DNA of 22,168 bases from Scybalousia_A sp964626385 (GCA_964626385.1 CAZVEO010000035.1:1-22168); one strand, 5' to 3'. Positions 1 to 7,484 are shown, counted from the stretch's first letter. Translations and numbers: made by a program. The notes: generated by a model not told the origin, from the sequence alone.

Positions 1-27
1 AACGCGTGCACACTTTTTATTTGTAAC

Positions 28-44
28 TTATTGATAATCAGTAA
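28..44. promoter_or_regulatory. Near-perfect 17-bp palindrome, possible operator
   Basis: Arms TTATTGAT (28-35) and ATCAGTAA (37-44) are inverted copies with one mismatch around a central A. The site lies in gene-free DNA just before a long T-rich tract (47-93). It could be a protein-binding site belonging to a gene left of the window, or chance in AT-rich sequence. No regulator can be named. Confidence 0.25.
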
Positions 45-89
45 ACCGTTTTTTTGTTTTTCTTTTTGTTATTTTTTTGTTTTTTTTCT

Positions 90-340
90 TTTTATAGGTT
101 ACAATAGGTTATTGTAGGTTAGCATAGATGCTTAAGCGGAGCCTGAGACTTTTTTATGGATGCAAAGCATCCACAGAGTGTTTCATAAGGGCAAAACCAT
201 TACATTTTTTTTAATGGATTTGCCTAAAAACAGCCTGTGGCTACACCCTGTGGGTGGGCTATGCCCTTATAAAACAGGCTGAGCCTGTGCTAACCTATAA
301 AAGTAAAGGCTATGCCCTATAAAACTGATTGTGCCTGAAA
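90..340. repeat. Palindrome-rich non-coding segment with nested inverted and direct repeats
   Basis: This is the main content of the gene-free stretch 1-460. Short palindromes with 3-nt loops occur at 100-116 (7-bp arms), 157-173 (7-bp arms), 232-242, 245-255 and 256-266 (4-bp arms each). A palindrome around one base lies at 275-287, and a shorter one at 308-316. A longer hairpin has arms 190-202 and 212-224 with one mismatch. Distant arms also pair: 90-101 with 291-302 (12 bp, perfect), 115-124 with 288-297 (10 bp, perfect) and 180-193 with 262-275 (13 of 14). A direct repeat links 257-287 and 308-337. No open reading frame fits. It could be a structured RNA, a genome-wide intergenic repeat of the REP type, or decayed repeat DNA; the sequence alone does not decide. 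Confidence 0.6.
95..127. repeat. Three tandem 10-bp units beginning TAGGTTA
   Basis: TAGGTTA starts at 95, 105 and 115, exactly 10 bp apart, and the array ends with a partial TAG at 125. The three bases after each core differ (CAA, TTG, GCA). A 10-bp period puts every copy on the same face of the helix, which would suit cooperative protein binding. An inverted copy, TAACCTA, lies at 291-297. Confidence 0.55.
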
Positions 341-409
341 AATAATTTCCTTTCTATCAAATGTTTACAAATTTTTTATTTATTTTTTTCAAAAAAAAGT
401 AGAAAATAT

Positions 410-440
410 TTTGTCAGTTATAAAACATTGTCTAATTTTG
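410..440 (+). promoter_or_regulatory. Bacteroidota sigma-70-type promoter of tRNA-Asn
   Basis: A TTTG -33 element (410-413), a 19-bp spacer and TAATTTTG (433-440) match the known Bacteroidota consensus TTTG / TAnnTTTG. A/T runs at 370-400 could act as an upstream element. The expected start near 447 leaves a leader of about 15 nt before the tRNA. Confidence 0.8.
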
Positions 441-461
441 CAAACGTTTTAAAGGGGAAAC

Positions 462-535
462 GCTTCCGTAGCTCAGTTGGTTAGAGCACATGACTGTTAA
501 TCATGGGGTCCTAGGTTCAAGTCCTAGTGGGAGCG
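462..535 (+). tRNA. tRNA-Asn (anticodon GTT)
   Basis: A complete cloverleaf is visible. The acceptor stem pairs 462-468 with 528-534 (two G-U pairs) and the discriminator base is G535. The anticodon stem pairs 489-493 with 501-505, with anticodon GTT at 496-498. The T stem pairs 511-515 with 523-527 around a TTCAAGT loop. The 3' CCA is not encoded, since CA and then AGG follow, so it must be added by nucleotidyltransferase. A promoter lies just upstream and a terminator 11 bp downstream, so it looks like a single-gene unit. Confidence 0.96.
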
Positions 536-546
536 CAAGGAAATAA

Positions 547-581
547 AAGGATGTAGATAGATAAAATCTACGTCCTTTTTT
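547..581 (+). terminator. Rho-independent terminator after tRNA-Asn
   Basis: A 12-bp stem (547-558 with 566-577, one T-G pair) closes a 7-nt loop and runs into six Ts (576-581). It sits 11 bp after the tRNA and only 15 bp before the next start codon. Confidence 0.85.
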
Positions 582-596
582 ATAATATTTTGTATA

Positions 597-1790
597 ATGC
601 AAACAATACAAGACAAACTTTGGAATAAGGAGTATATAAAGGTAATGGTAGCAAATTTTAATTTGTATTTTGCCTTTTATTTGCTTACTCCTTTACTTCC
701 TCTTTATCTTAGTGAACATTTTAATGCAAGCAAAGATATTATTGGTTTGGTGCTTTCGGGGTACGTGATAGCAGCGCTAATATTTAGACCTTTTAGCGGT
801 TATATGGTAGATTCTTTTAATAGAAAAAAAGTTCTTGTAATTTGTTTTTTGGTTTACTCTGTTTTCTTTGCTGGTTATTTGCTTGCAAGTTCTTTATTGC
901 TATTTGCAATAATAAGAACTTTACACGGCTCTCCTTTTGGTGCCTGCACGGTTGCCAATAGCACGGTTGCCATAGATGTTTTGCCCTCCTCGAGAAGAAA
1001 TGAGGGTATAGGTTTTTATGGACTTAGCAACAATATAGCCTCTGCTTTGGCTCCAACTGTAGGGGTTTTTATTTATAAATATACTAATAATTTTGATATA
1101 CTTTTTTGGCTTGCTATTTGTTTTGCTTTCTGTGGCTTAATAGCAACTTATTTTATACACATTCCTCAAAAAGAAGTTGTCAAAAACACAAACAAAATAT
1201 CTTTGGATAGATTCTTTCTTACTAAAGGTTGGTTTTTGGCTCTTAATATAATTTTCTTTAGTTTTTGTTATGGTGTATTGAGTAATTATCTTGCCATTTA
1301 CAGCAAAGAAAAATTGGGCATAACCACAGGGGCGGGGACTTATTTTATGTTGCTTTCTGTGGGTTTAATACTTTCTCGTTTGCAAGGCAACAAAGCACTC
1401 AAAGAAGGCAAACTAACACAAAACGCTTTTATAGGTATAATAATCTCTACATTCGGTTATCTTATTTTTGCTCTGTTTCCTTATCATTTTTTGTATTATC
1501 TGTCGGCTTTGCTTATAGGTTTGGGTAATGGTCATATGTATCCAGCCTTTCAAAATATGATAATAAAAGTAGCCAATCACAACGAAAGAGGCACAGCCAA
1601 CTCTACTCTCCTAACCTCTTGGGATGTTGGTGTGGGTATAGGTGTTTTTGTAGGAGGCTTTGTTGTAGAGCATTCTAATTATTATACTGCTTTTATTCTT
1701 GTGGGGATAATTCACATTCTCGGTTTGTTGTTGTATAACGTTTTCACAAAAAGACGCTTTACACAGCAACAAAGTAAAGGTATTGTTTAG
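597..1790 (+). CDS. Major facilitator superfamily transporter
   Basis: A 397-aa inner-membrane protein with about twelve hydrophobic segments, the normal length for an MFS exporter or permease. The loop after the second helix has the MFS motif A pattern, GYMVDSFNRKK at about residues 68-78, with the usual Gly, Asp and Arg/Lys positions. The N-terminus (LWNKEYIK, then a first helix running into TPLLPLYLSE) is like other Bacteroidota MFS proteins, which supports the start at 597. Met17 (645) is the alternative and would remove only the short cytoplasmic lead. The substrate cannot be assigned; drug or sugar efflux types look alike at this level. No separate promoter fits between the tRNA terminator and the start, so transcription may come from read-through of the tRNA promoter. 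The stop codon is 4 bp from that of the convergent gene. Confidence 0.9.
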   Translation: MQTIQDKLWNKEYIKVMVANFNLYFAFYLLTPLLPLYLSEHFNASKDIIGLVLSGYVIAALIFRPFSGYMVDSFNRKKVLVICFLVYSVFFAGYLLASSLLLFAIIRTLHGSPFGACTVANSTVAIDVLPSSRRNEGIGFYGLSNNIASALAPTVGVFIYKYTNNFDILFWLAICFAFCGLIATYFIHIPQKEVVKNTNKISLDRFFLTKGWFLALNIIFFSFCYGVLSNYLAIYSKEKLGITTGAGTYFMLLSVGLILSRLQGNKALKEGKLTQNAFIGIIISTFGYLIFALFPYHFLYYLSALLIGLGNGHMYPAFQNMIIKVANHNERGTANSTLLTSWDVGVGIGVFVGGFVVEHSNYYTAFILVGIIHILGLLLYNVFTKRRFTQQQSKGIV

Positions 1791-1794
1791 AATG

Positions 1795-2730
1795 TTAGAA
1801 AACAGAGACGTTTATATATTTCTTAGGATTTTTCTTTAAGTCCAAAATCAATTCGTCCAAATCTTTAGCTGCATTGGTGATATTTTTATACAAATTTTCA
1901 TCAGAAAGCAATAAGCCAATGTTTCCTTCACCCTTTTCTATCTTGTTGAGCATGGAATTGATATTTTCCAAAGAGGCTTTTACACTTGCAAGTGTAGAAC
2001 CTATATTTTGTTTTTCTACATCTGAAGAAATTTTATCAAAACGGGAAATAATGTTGCTTATGGATTGATTATTGTCAGCAATATTTTTTGTTATACTCTC
2101 TACATTAGATACAATATTATCCAATTTTTCCTTATCCTTTGCTACAAGGTTATCTACATTTAGAGCAATGTTGTTTAGTCTTTGAGAAATTTGATTGATA
2201 TTGTTAAGAGTTATTTGTATGTTTTGTTGTGCTTGTTGGTCAATAGTGCGATTAAGGGTGTTTGTCAAAGTATCTATACGTTTTAGAATGGAGGAAAGGT
2301 TTTCCGTCATAGGCGCAAGTTCCTCCATAAGTCCAGTCTCCAAACCTCCTTGCATAGTATCCTTTGCTTGCAACAAGGAAGAGGACTTTCCTAAATCTAT
2401 CCTTAAGGCTTGACCACTCATAAGTCCAGCTGAAAACATTGTTAAACGACTATCTTTAGGTATTTCTATCTTTTTATTTACTGAAAACTCTACGAGAAAC
2501 CTGCTGTTTTTTTTGTTCATCGGAGAAATCTTAACCACATAACCAACTTTCATACCATTTATATATATGTATGAACTTTCGTGCATACCAGTTACATCAT
2601 CATATATGGCATAATAAGTTTTTTGACCAGAGAAAAGAGATTTGCCTTTAAGAAAATTTATACCCAATATTAAGACAATAAAGGTTATCAACACGGCAAG
2701 TCCTATTTGAGTTTCATTTTTGAGTTTCAT
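1795..2730 (-). CDS. mlaD: MlaD/MCE-family lipid-transport substrate-binding protein
   Basis: A 311-aa protein anchored by one N-terminal membrane helix (residues 9-27), with the bulk in the periplasm. Residues about 36-115 form an MCE domain, recognisable from DDVTGMHESSYIYINGMKVG and the following strand pattern. Residues about 140-290 are Asn/Gln/Ile-rich helical sequence predicted to form a long coiled coil. MCE proteins form hexamers that shuttle phospholipids between inner and outer membranes with an MlaE permease and MlaF ATPase; neither partner gene is in the window. It follows the amidase gene by 31 bp and is probably co-transcribed with it. A minus-strand TAATTTTG overlapping the amidase stop (2757-2764) could be an internal promoter, but no -33 element accompanies it. 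Confidence 0.88.
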   Translation of the reverse strand: MKLKNETQIGLAVLITFIVLILGINFLKGKSLFSGQKTYYAIYDDVTGMHESSYIYINGMKVGYVVKISPMNKKNSRFLVEFSVNKKIEIPKDSRLTMFSAGLMSGQALRIDLGKSSSLLQAKDTMQGGLETGLMEELAPMTENLSSILKRIDTLTNTLNRTIDQQAQQNIQITLNNINQISQRLNNIALNVDNLVAKDKEKLDNIVSNVESITKNIADNNQSISNIISRFDKISSDVEKQNIGSTLASVKASLENINSMLNKIEKGEGNIGLLLSDENLYKNITNAAKDLDELILDLKKNPKKYINVSVF

Positions 2731-2761
2731 TATTTTTTGTAATTAGTTTTGTTAAACAAAA

Positions 2762-4024
2762 TTATTTTTTCTGCAAAGAAAGTCTTTTTGCTTCAACCAT
2801 AGATACTCTTTTGCCATCATAAAAAGCCACAATAAAAGCATCCGAATACTTTTCCCTTACTTGCTTTTGATAGGTTAAAGCCTCTTGTGTTGTAGCAAAA
2901 ATACCGGCAGTATATTTCCACGCTCCGTTTTCGGAATAGACAAAAATATCATCCAATCCTTGCAAAAGAGAATCATTGTTTTTCAATTGAGTAGGAGAAG
3001 AAAGAAACTGTATTCTATAAACCAAATCCACTCCACTATTACGCTCTTGCTCAGCTTTTTCTTCTTTGTGTTCTTGCCGCTGTTGTTCTTGCTGCTCCTT
3101 TTCTTGTTGCTCTAATTGACGTTGTCTTTCTTGTTGCTGTTGTTGAGCAATGAGTTCGTTTTGTTTTCTTAAAGCCTCCTTTTCTCTAACATCTTGAGGT
3201 ATAAGTTCCTCAACAGAAGGTATTTTATCATTAAGATTGTCTACTTTGTTCCTATACTCACATATAGCTCTAAAGATACAAGAGGCAATAACCCACTGCC
3301 CATATTCAGAACCAATATATTCCTCTTCTTTTGGGTTGGAAATAAAACCTATTTCCGTAAGCACAGCAGGCATAGCAGCTTTCCACAAAACAACAAAGTT
3401 GGCTTGATGCACACCACGAGATTTCATAGGTACATGTTTGGTATATTGATTTTGTATCTTAGCAGCAAAATCCAAAGAGTTTTGTAAATAAGCGTTTTGA
3501 TACAAAGACATTAGAATATCACCCTCTGGGGAATTTAAATCAAAACCTTGGTAGTTTTCCAACGCTCCTTTTTCTGTTAAGATTTCAGCATTTTCCTTTT
3601 TTGCAACCTCCAAATTGCTTTCTGTCTTGCCCAATCCCATAGCGTAGGTTTCTGTGCCTGCGGCGTTTTTGTTGGTAGCAGAATTGCAGTGTATGGAAAT
3701 AAATAAATCGGCATTTATCTTGTTGGCAACAGAAGAGCGTTTGTACAAGTCTATATCTTGGTCTATAACTCTTGTGTAATATACTTTGACACTTTTAAGA
3801 TTTTCATTGATAAGTTTTCCTAATTTTATGGATACGGCAAGAGTAACGTCTTTTTCTTTGTATTTGCTACCTATGGCTCCTGGCTTATTGCCTCCATGAC
3901 CGGCATCAATTACAACCTTATCAAAAACATTCTTAGTCTGTTCTTGCTGAGAAAAACCAAGAAAACAAGAAAAAACAAGTAGTAAAAAGCATAAAATATT
4001 ATAGCAGTGTCTATCTTCCCCCAT
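2762..4024 (-). CDS. N-acetylmuramoyl-L-alanine amidase (Amidase_3) with SPOR-like C-terminus
   Basis: A 420-aa exported zinc hydrolase that cuts the amide bond between N-acetylmuramic acid and L-alanine in peptidoglycan. A signal peptide spans about residues 1-25, although its n-region (MGEDRHCYN) is unusually acidic. The catalytic domain covers about 34-260. His43 (DAGHGG), Glu57 and His112 (SIHCNS) are the expected zinc ligands and Glu224 (LTEIGFISN) the catalytic base, so the enzyme looks active. Residues 290-329 are a Gln/Glu/Arg-rich low-complexity linker. Residues about 333-420 resemble a SPOR domain, which binds denuded glycan at division sites; that match is weaker. It is divergent from lptD with overlapping promoters and is followed by mlaD, consistent with an envelope-maintenance unit. 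The AmiC-type name would be by family only. Confidence 0.92.
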   Translation of the reverse strand: MGEDRHCYNILCFLLLVFSCFLGFSQQEQTKNVFDKVVIDAGHGGNKPGAIGSKYKEKDVTLAVSIKLGKLINENLKSVKVYYTRVIDQDIDLYKRSSVANKINADLFISIHCNSATNKNAAGTETYAMGLGKTESNLEVAKKENAEILTEKGALENYQGFDLNSPEGDILMSLYQNAYLQNSLDFAAKIQNQYTKHVPMKSRGVHQANFVVLWKAAMPAVLTEIGFISNPKEEEYIGSEYGQWVIASCIFRAICEYRNKVDNLNDKIPSVEELIPQDVREKEALRKQNELIAQQQQQERQRQLEQQEKEQQEQQRQEHKEEKAEQERNSGVDLVYRIQFLSSPTQLKNNDSLLQGLDDIFVYSENGAWKYTAGIFATTQEALTYQKQVREKYSDAFIVAFYDGKRVSMVEAKRLSLQKK

Positions 4025-4030
4025 CTATTT

Positions 4031-4061
4031 TTCTGTAAAATATAAAAAAATGTTACCTTTG
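4031..4061 (+). promoter_or_regulatory. Putative lptD promoter
   Basis: TACCTTTG at 4054-4061 is a perfect -7 element. TCTG at 4032-4035, 18 bp upstream, is a one-mismatch -33 element. The predicted start near 4068 gives a leader of roughly 37 nt to the lptD start. Confidence 0.6.
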
Positions 4062-4073
4062 CAAACTAATTGG

Positions 4074-4104
4074 CAAAATTAAGATTTTTAATTGAAATAG
4101 CAAG
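4074..4104 (-). promoter_or_regulatory. Putative amidase-mlaD promoter, overlapping the lptD promoter
   Basis: Read on the minus strand, CTTG (4104-4101), a 19-bp spacer and TAATTTTG (4081-4074) match the Bacteroidota consensus. The predicted start near 4067 leaves about 43 nt to the amidase ATG. That start point nearly coincides with the one predicted for lptD on the other strand. Confidence 0.6.
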
Positions 4105-6693
4105 TTGGAGAGTCAAAAATATATAAATATTTATTGTTTTGTTGTATTGTGTTTATTATGTTTTTGGTCGCAAAACAGTGAATGCAAAGACAATATTCTT
4201 GCATATTCTTTGCTATCTGACAGTGTTGTAACAAATACAGACACCCTGCCTGCCGTACAAAAAAGCAAAAATGCTATAAAAGATAGAGTAACCTATTCGG
4301 CAAGTGATTCTATATGTTTTGATTTGGACTCTTCCAAAGTGTTTCTGCACAACAATGCTAAGGTTCAGCAAAAGAGAATAGACTTGTCCTCTGGTTATAT
4401 AACCATAAATTTTGACTCTTCTTCACTTTGGGCTATGCCAATAAAAGACTCTTCTGATAAAGATACTCAACACCCTATTTTCAAAGATGGACAAGACGAA
4501 TACAAAAGCAGAGAATTAAGATATAATTTTGATACGGAAAAGGGACTTATCTTCAATATGTTCACCAAAGAACAGGAGGGATATTTACATGGAGAAAGAA
4601 TAAAAAAAATAAACGATTCCACTATGTTTGTACGCAACGGAATGTTTACTACTTGTGATAATGAAGAAAACCCACATTTTGGTATTAATTTTAGCAAAGC
4701 AGAAATCAAAGTGCAAGATAAAATTGTAACTGGTACAACTTGGCTTTCTATAGCAGATATTCCTATGCCCTTGGCACTGCCTTTTGGCTTTTTTCCTATA
4801 ACAAGCGAACAAAAATCAGGACTTTTGATGCCAACATACGGACATGCTTCTAATAGAGGTTATTATCTTAGAAATCTTGGTTGGTATTTTGCTTTCAATG
4901 ACTATATAGACCTTGCTGCAAGAGGAGATATTTATACAAATCTTTCTTATGCCGTAGATTTGCAATCAAATTATGCAAAACGTTATAGGTATAGTGGTAA
5001 AATATTGTTACGCTTTGAAGAAAACCATACAGGTATAAAAAATACATCTTCTTGGACTTCTCAAAGAGATTTTAAATTACAATGGACCCATACTCAAGAC
5101 TCTAAAGCACATCCTTACAGAACCTTTTCGGCTAACGTTAATCTTGTGAGTAGTAAATATAATCAATACACAACTTCGCTTTCCGATTATTTGACCAACA
5201 CCACAACCTCATCCATTGCATTCTCTACAAAATTAGGAGATGATTGGAACTTATCTGTTAATTTGGGAGAAAGTTACAACGCAAACACCAAATACATAAG
5301 TTTGGATTTGCCTTCTTTGGCTTTGTCTTCATCGCAATTTCACCCCTTTAAACGCAAAAAAGCCAAAGGAAAAACTCGTTGGTATGAAGAAATAACCATA
5401 GCCTATCGTATGAACCTTATAAACCAAATACAAACCTATGATTCTTTGCTTTTTAAAGACGATTGGTATAACAAAATGAATAATGGAATAAAGCACTACA
5501 TACCCATACAACACAGCACAAAAATTTTTAAATACCTCAATTGGACAAACTCTATAGATTACAATGCTCGTTGGTATTTGAAATCAACACACAAAACCTA
5601 TAATCCCGAAACCGATAGAGTAGATAAGGATACTGTTTATGGTTTTATAACAAATAGAGATATGTCTTTTTCTTCGGGAGTAAATACAAGAATATATGGA
5701 ATGTTCTCTTTTAAAAAAGGTTATATAAAAGCAATAAGACACGTATTTAACCCAGTTTTGTCTTTTAATTTTACGCCCGATTTTTCTTCACCTTCTCTTG
5801 GTTTCTATGATTTTTATGTAGATAAGAATGGCAAAAAAGTTTACTACTCTAAAACAGAAGACGGAGTTTATGGCTCTGTGCCAAATGGCAAATCGGGAGT
5901 AATAACTTTGGCTTTGAACAACTCTCTGGAAATGAAAGTAAAAGACAATTCGGATACAATCACCGGTACTAAAAAACTAAAACTTTTGGAGAATCTTTCT
6001 CTTTCCACAGGTTATGATTTGGCAAAAGACTCTTGTAATTGGCAACCTTTGAGACTTTCTGCAAGAACTACTCTTTTGGAAAAATTGGTTGTAAATTATT
6101 CTGCTTCCTTTACCCCGTACGTTTTGGATAGTAACAACAATATTACCAAAGAATTTTTGTGGTCAAAGGAACATAGACTTTTTAGAAAACAATCGGCTCA
6201 ATGGACACTTTCTCTTTCATGGCACCTGAATAAAAAAAGCAAAAACGCTAACGATATTAAAGACAAAGTATCTCCTACTGAACTTGCTTATTCTCCTTTT
6301 ATCAACAATAATGAAATACTTCCAGATGTGGTAGATTTTTCCATACCTTGGGACTTTACTATCTCTGCTCATTATTCTAGATTGTCATCTTATATTGTAG
6401 CATTAGCGGGATATGAGACAAATGAATCTGCAACCTTATCCGTTTCGGGTACAATAAACGCTACGGATAAATGGAAAATAGGTTTTAACACTGGTTATGA
6501 TTTCATCAATAAGGACTATACTTATACGAGTTTGGACTTTTATAGGGATTTGCATTGTTGGGAATTGCGTATGAATTGGATACCTTTTGGTCCAAGACAA
6601 GGGTGGAATTTTGGTATTTCGGTTAAAGCAAGTATGTTGCAAGATTTGAAATATGAGAAACGCAATGATTTTAGAAATAGATTAACTTATTAA
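4105..6693 (+). CDS. lptD: LPS-assembly outer-membrane protein LptD (OstA-like)
   Basis: An 862-aa outer-membrane beta-barrel that inserts lipopolysaccharide into the outer leaflet with the lipoprotein LptE. A signal peptide covers about residues 6-25. An OstA/LptA-like beta-jellyroll lies at about 50-200, followed by a long barrel to the end, rich in alternating aromatic and polar strands. The segment PMALPFGFFPITSEQKSGLL (with PLAL for PMAL) near residues 222-240 is characteristic of Bacteroidota LptD. The start is TTG at 4105: an in-frame TGA at 4093 rules out a longer form, and the first in-frame ATG is about 110 codons further, past the signal peptide. A promoter sits about 37 nt before it. 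The HAD gene follows by 15 bp. The identification rests on the family pattern and length; the exact start is less sure. Confidence 0.9.
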   Translation: MESQKYINIYCFVVLCLLCFWSQNSECKDNILAYSLLSDSVVTNTDTLPAVQKSKNAIKDRVTYSASDSICFDLDSSKVFLHNNAKVQQKRIDLSSGYITINFDSSSLWAMPIKDSSDKDTQHPIFKDGQDEYKSRELRYNFDTEKGLIFNMFTKEQEGYLHGERIKKINDSTMFVRNGMFTTCDNEENPHFGINFSKAEIKVQDKIVTGTTWLSIADIPMPLALPFGFFPITSEQKSGLLMPTYGHASNRGYYLRNLGWYFAFNDYIDLAARGDIYTNLSYAVDLQSNYAKRYRYSGKILLRFEENHTGIKNTSSWTSQRDFKLQWTHTQDSKAHPYRTFSANVNLVSSKYNQYTTSLSDYLTNTTTSSIAFSTKLGDDWNLSVNLGESYNANTKYISLDLPSLALSSSQFHPFKRKKAKGKTRWYEEITIAYRMNLINQIQTYDSLLFKDDWYNKMNNGIKHYIPIQHSTKIFKYLNWTNSIDYNARWYLKSTHKTYNPETDRVDKDTVYGFITNRDMSFSSGVNTRIYGMFSFKKGYIKAIRHVFNPVLSFNFTPDFSSPSLGFYDFYVDKNGKKVYYSKTEDGVYGSVPNGKSGVITLALNNSLEMKVKDNSDTITGTKKLKLLENLSLSTGYDLAKDSCNWQPLRLSARTTLLEKLVVNYSASFTPYVLDSNNNITKEFLWSKEHRLFRKQSAQWTLSLSWHLNKKSKNANDIKDKVSPTELAYSPFINNNEILPDVVDFSIPWDFTISAHYSRLSSYIVALAGYETNESATLSVSGTINATDKWKIGFNTGYDFINKDYTYTSLDFYRDLHCWELRMNWIPFGPRQGWNFGISVKASMLQDLKYEKRNDFRNRLTY

Positions 6694-6708
6694 TTTTTTT
6701 GATTTGAT

Positions 6709-7344
6709 ATGAAAGTAGAGGCTGTGCTTTTTGATTTGGACGGAGTGGTATTTGACACAGAAAATCACTACACAGAATTTTGGACTATGATTGGCAAAAA
6801 ATATTTTCCTCAAAGGGAAGATTTTGCCTCTGTTATCAAAGGACATTCAATAGAGGATATTCTTGCAAAATACTTTGCTGATTACAAAAGTGATTGGAAA
6901 CAAATAGAAAATCAACTCTATGAAATGGAAAAACAAATGAATTTTCCATATGTAGAGGGAGTAAGAGAGTTTATTCTTTCTTTGCAAGAAAAAGGAGTGA
7001 AAACTTGTTTGGTTACCTCTTCGGACGCAATAAAAATGCAAACGGTTTTAGAAAAATGCCCCGAAATAAAAACCTATTTTCCCCTTATGGTAATAGCCAC
7101 AGATGTAAAACACACCAAACCTGCTCCCGATTGTTATTTGCTTGGAGCAGAAAAATGTAAGGTAAAGCCCACTTCTTGTTTGGTATTTGAAGATAGTTTT
7201 GCCGGTATAGAAGCAGGAAAAAAAGCAGGTATGGAAGTTATAGCTCTTGCCACAACCAACCCTGCCCATATTTTGCAAACCAAAGTAGAGAAAGTAATAG
7301 CAAACTTTAAGGACTTTTCAATTGATGAGTATGATATGAAATAA
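6709..7344 (+). CDS. HAD-superfamily hydrolase, beta-phosphoglucomutase-like
   Basis: A 211-aa cytoplasmic phosphatase or phosphomutase of HAD subfamily IA. Motif I is FDLDGVVFD with nucleophile Asp9 and acid/base Asp11. Motif II is the Ser/Thr of VTSSD (about 103-105), motif III the Lys of HTKPAPD (Lys137), and motif IV the acidic pair in VFEDSFAG (161-162). A helical cap domain lies at about residues 17-85. All catalytic positions are present. The substrate cannot be deduced: sugar phosphates, phosphoglycolate and nucleotides are all possible in this family. It starts 15 bp after lptD and is likely in the same transcript, though the link may be only positional. Confidence 0.88.
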   Translation: MKVEAVLFDLDGVVFDTENHYTEFWTMIGKKYFPQREDFASVIKGHSIEDILAKYFADYKSDWKQIENQLYEMEKQMNFPYVEGVREFILSLQEKGVKTCLVTSSDAIKMQTVLEKCPEIKTYFPLMVIATDVKHTKPAPDCYLLGAEKCKVKPTSCLVFEDSFAGIEAGKKAGMEVIALATTNPAHILQTKVEKVIANFKDFSIDEYDMK

Positions 7345-7359
7345 TAATAATTTCAAACA

Positions 7360-7388
7360 TTTGATTTTAAATAAAAATTGTACTTTTG
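7360..7388 (+). promoter_or_regulatory. argF promoter
   Basis: TTTG (7360-7363), a 17-bp spacer and TACTTTTG (7381-7388) fit the Bacteroidota consensus. The predicted start near 7395 gives a leader of about 90 nt before argF. Confidence 0.7.
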
Positions 7389-7389
7389 C

Positions 7390-7412
7390 ACAAAGTTTAC
7401 AGACAACTTTGT
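7390..7412 (+). promoter_or_regulatory. Inverted repeat at the argF transcription start, possible operator or leader hairpin
   Basis: ACAAAGTT (7390-7397) and AACTTTGT (7405-7412) are perfect 8-bp inverted arms around a 7-nt loop, followed by Ts to 7416. The predicted transcription start falls within the left arm, so a DNA operator fits better than a full RNA attenuator. A second small hairpin (7426-7430 with 7436-7440) lies further down the leader. Confidence 0.45.
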
Positions 7413-7484
7413 TTTTGAAGCAAAACTCTTTCTTTAAGAGAAAAGAAATTATATAATTAACAATAAAATAAAAAAGTTAGAAAC

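Noticed and set aside
1..460. CRISPR array or insertion-sequence remnant in the repeat-rich region.
   Set aside because: Repeats are not uniform units with spacers, no cas or transposase sequence is seen, and no target-site duplication is evident.
2747..2761. Small TTTTGT/ACAAAA hairpin after the amidase stop, as a terminator.
   Set aside because: Six A/T-rich base pairs with no U-run on the minus strand; too weak, and mlaD follows closely.
2885..3115. Plus-strand reading frame opposite the amidase linker, with a Leu/Phe-rich end.
   Set aside because: It is the reverse shadow of the Gln/Glu-rich linker, with no start signal or family likeness.
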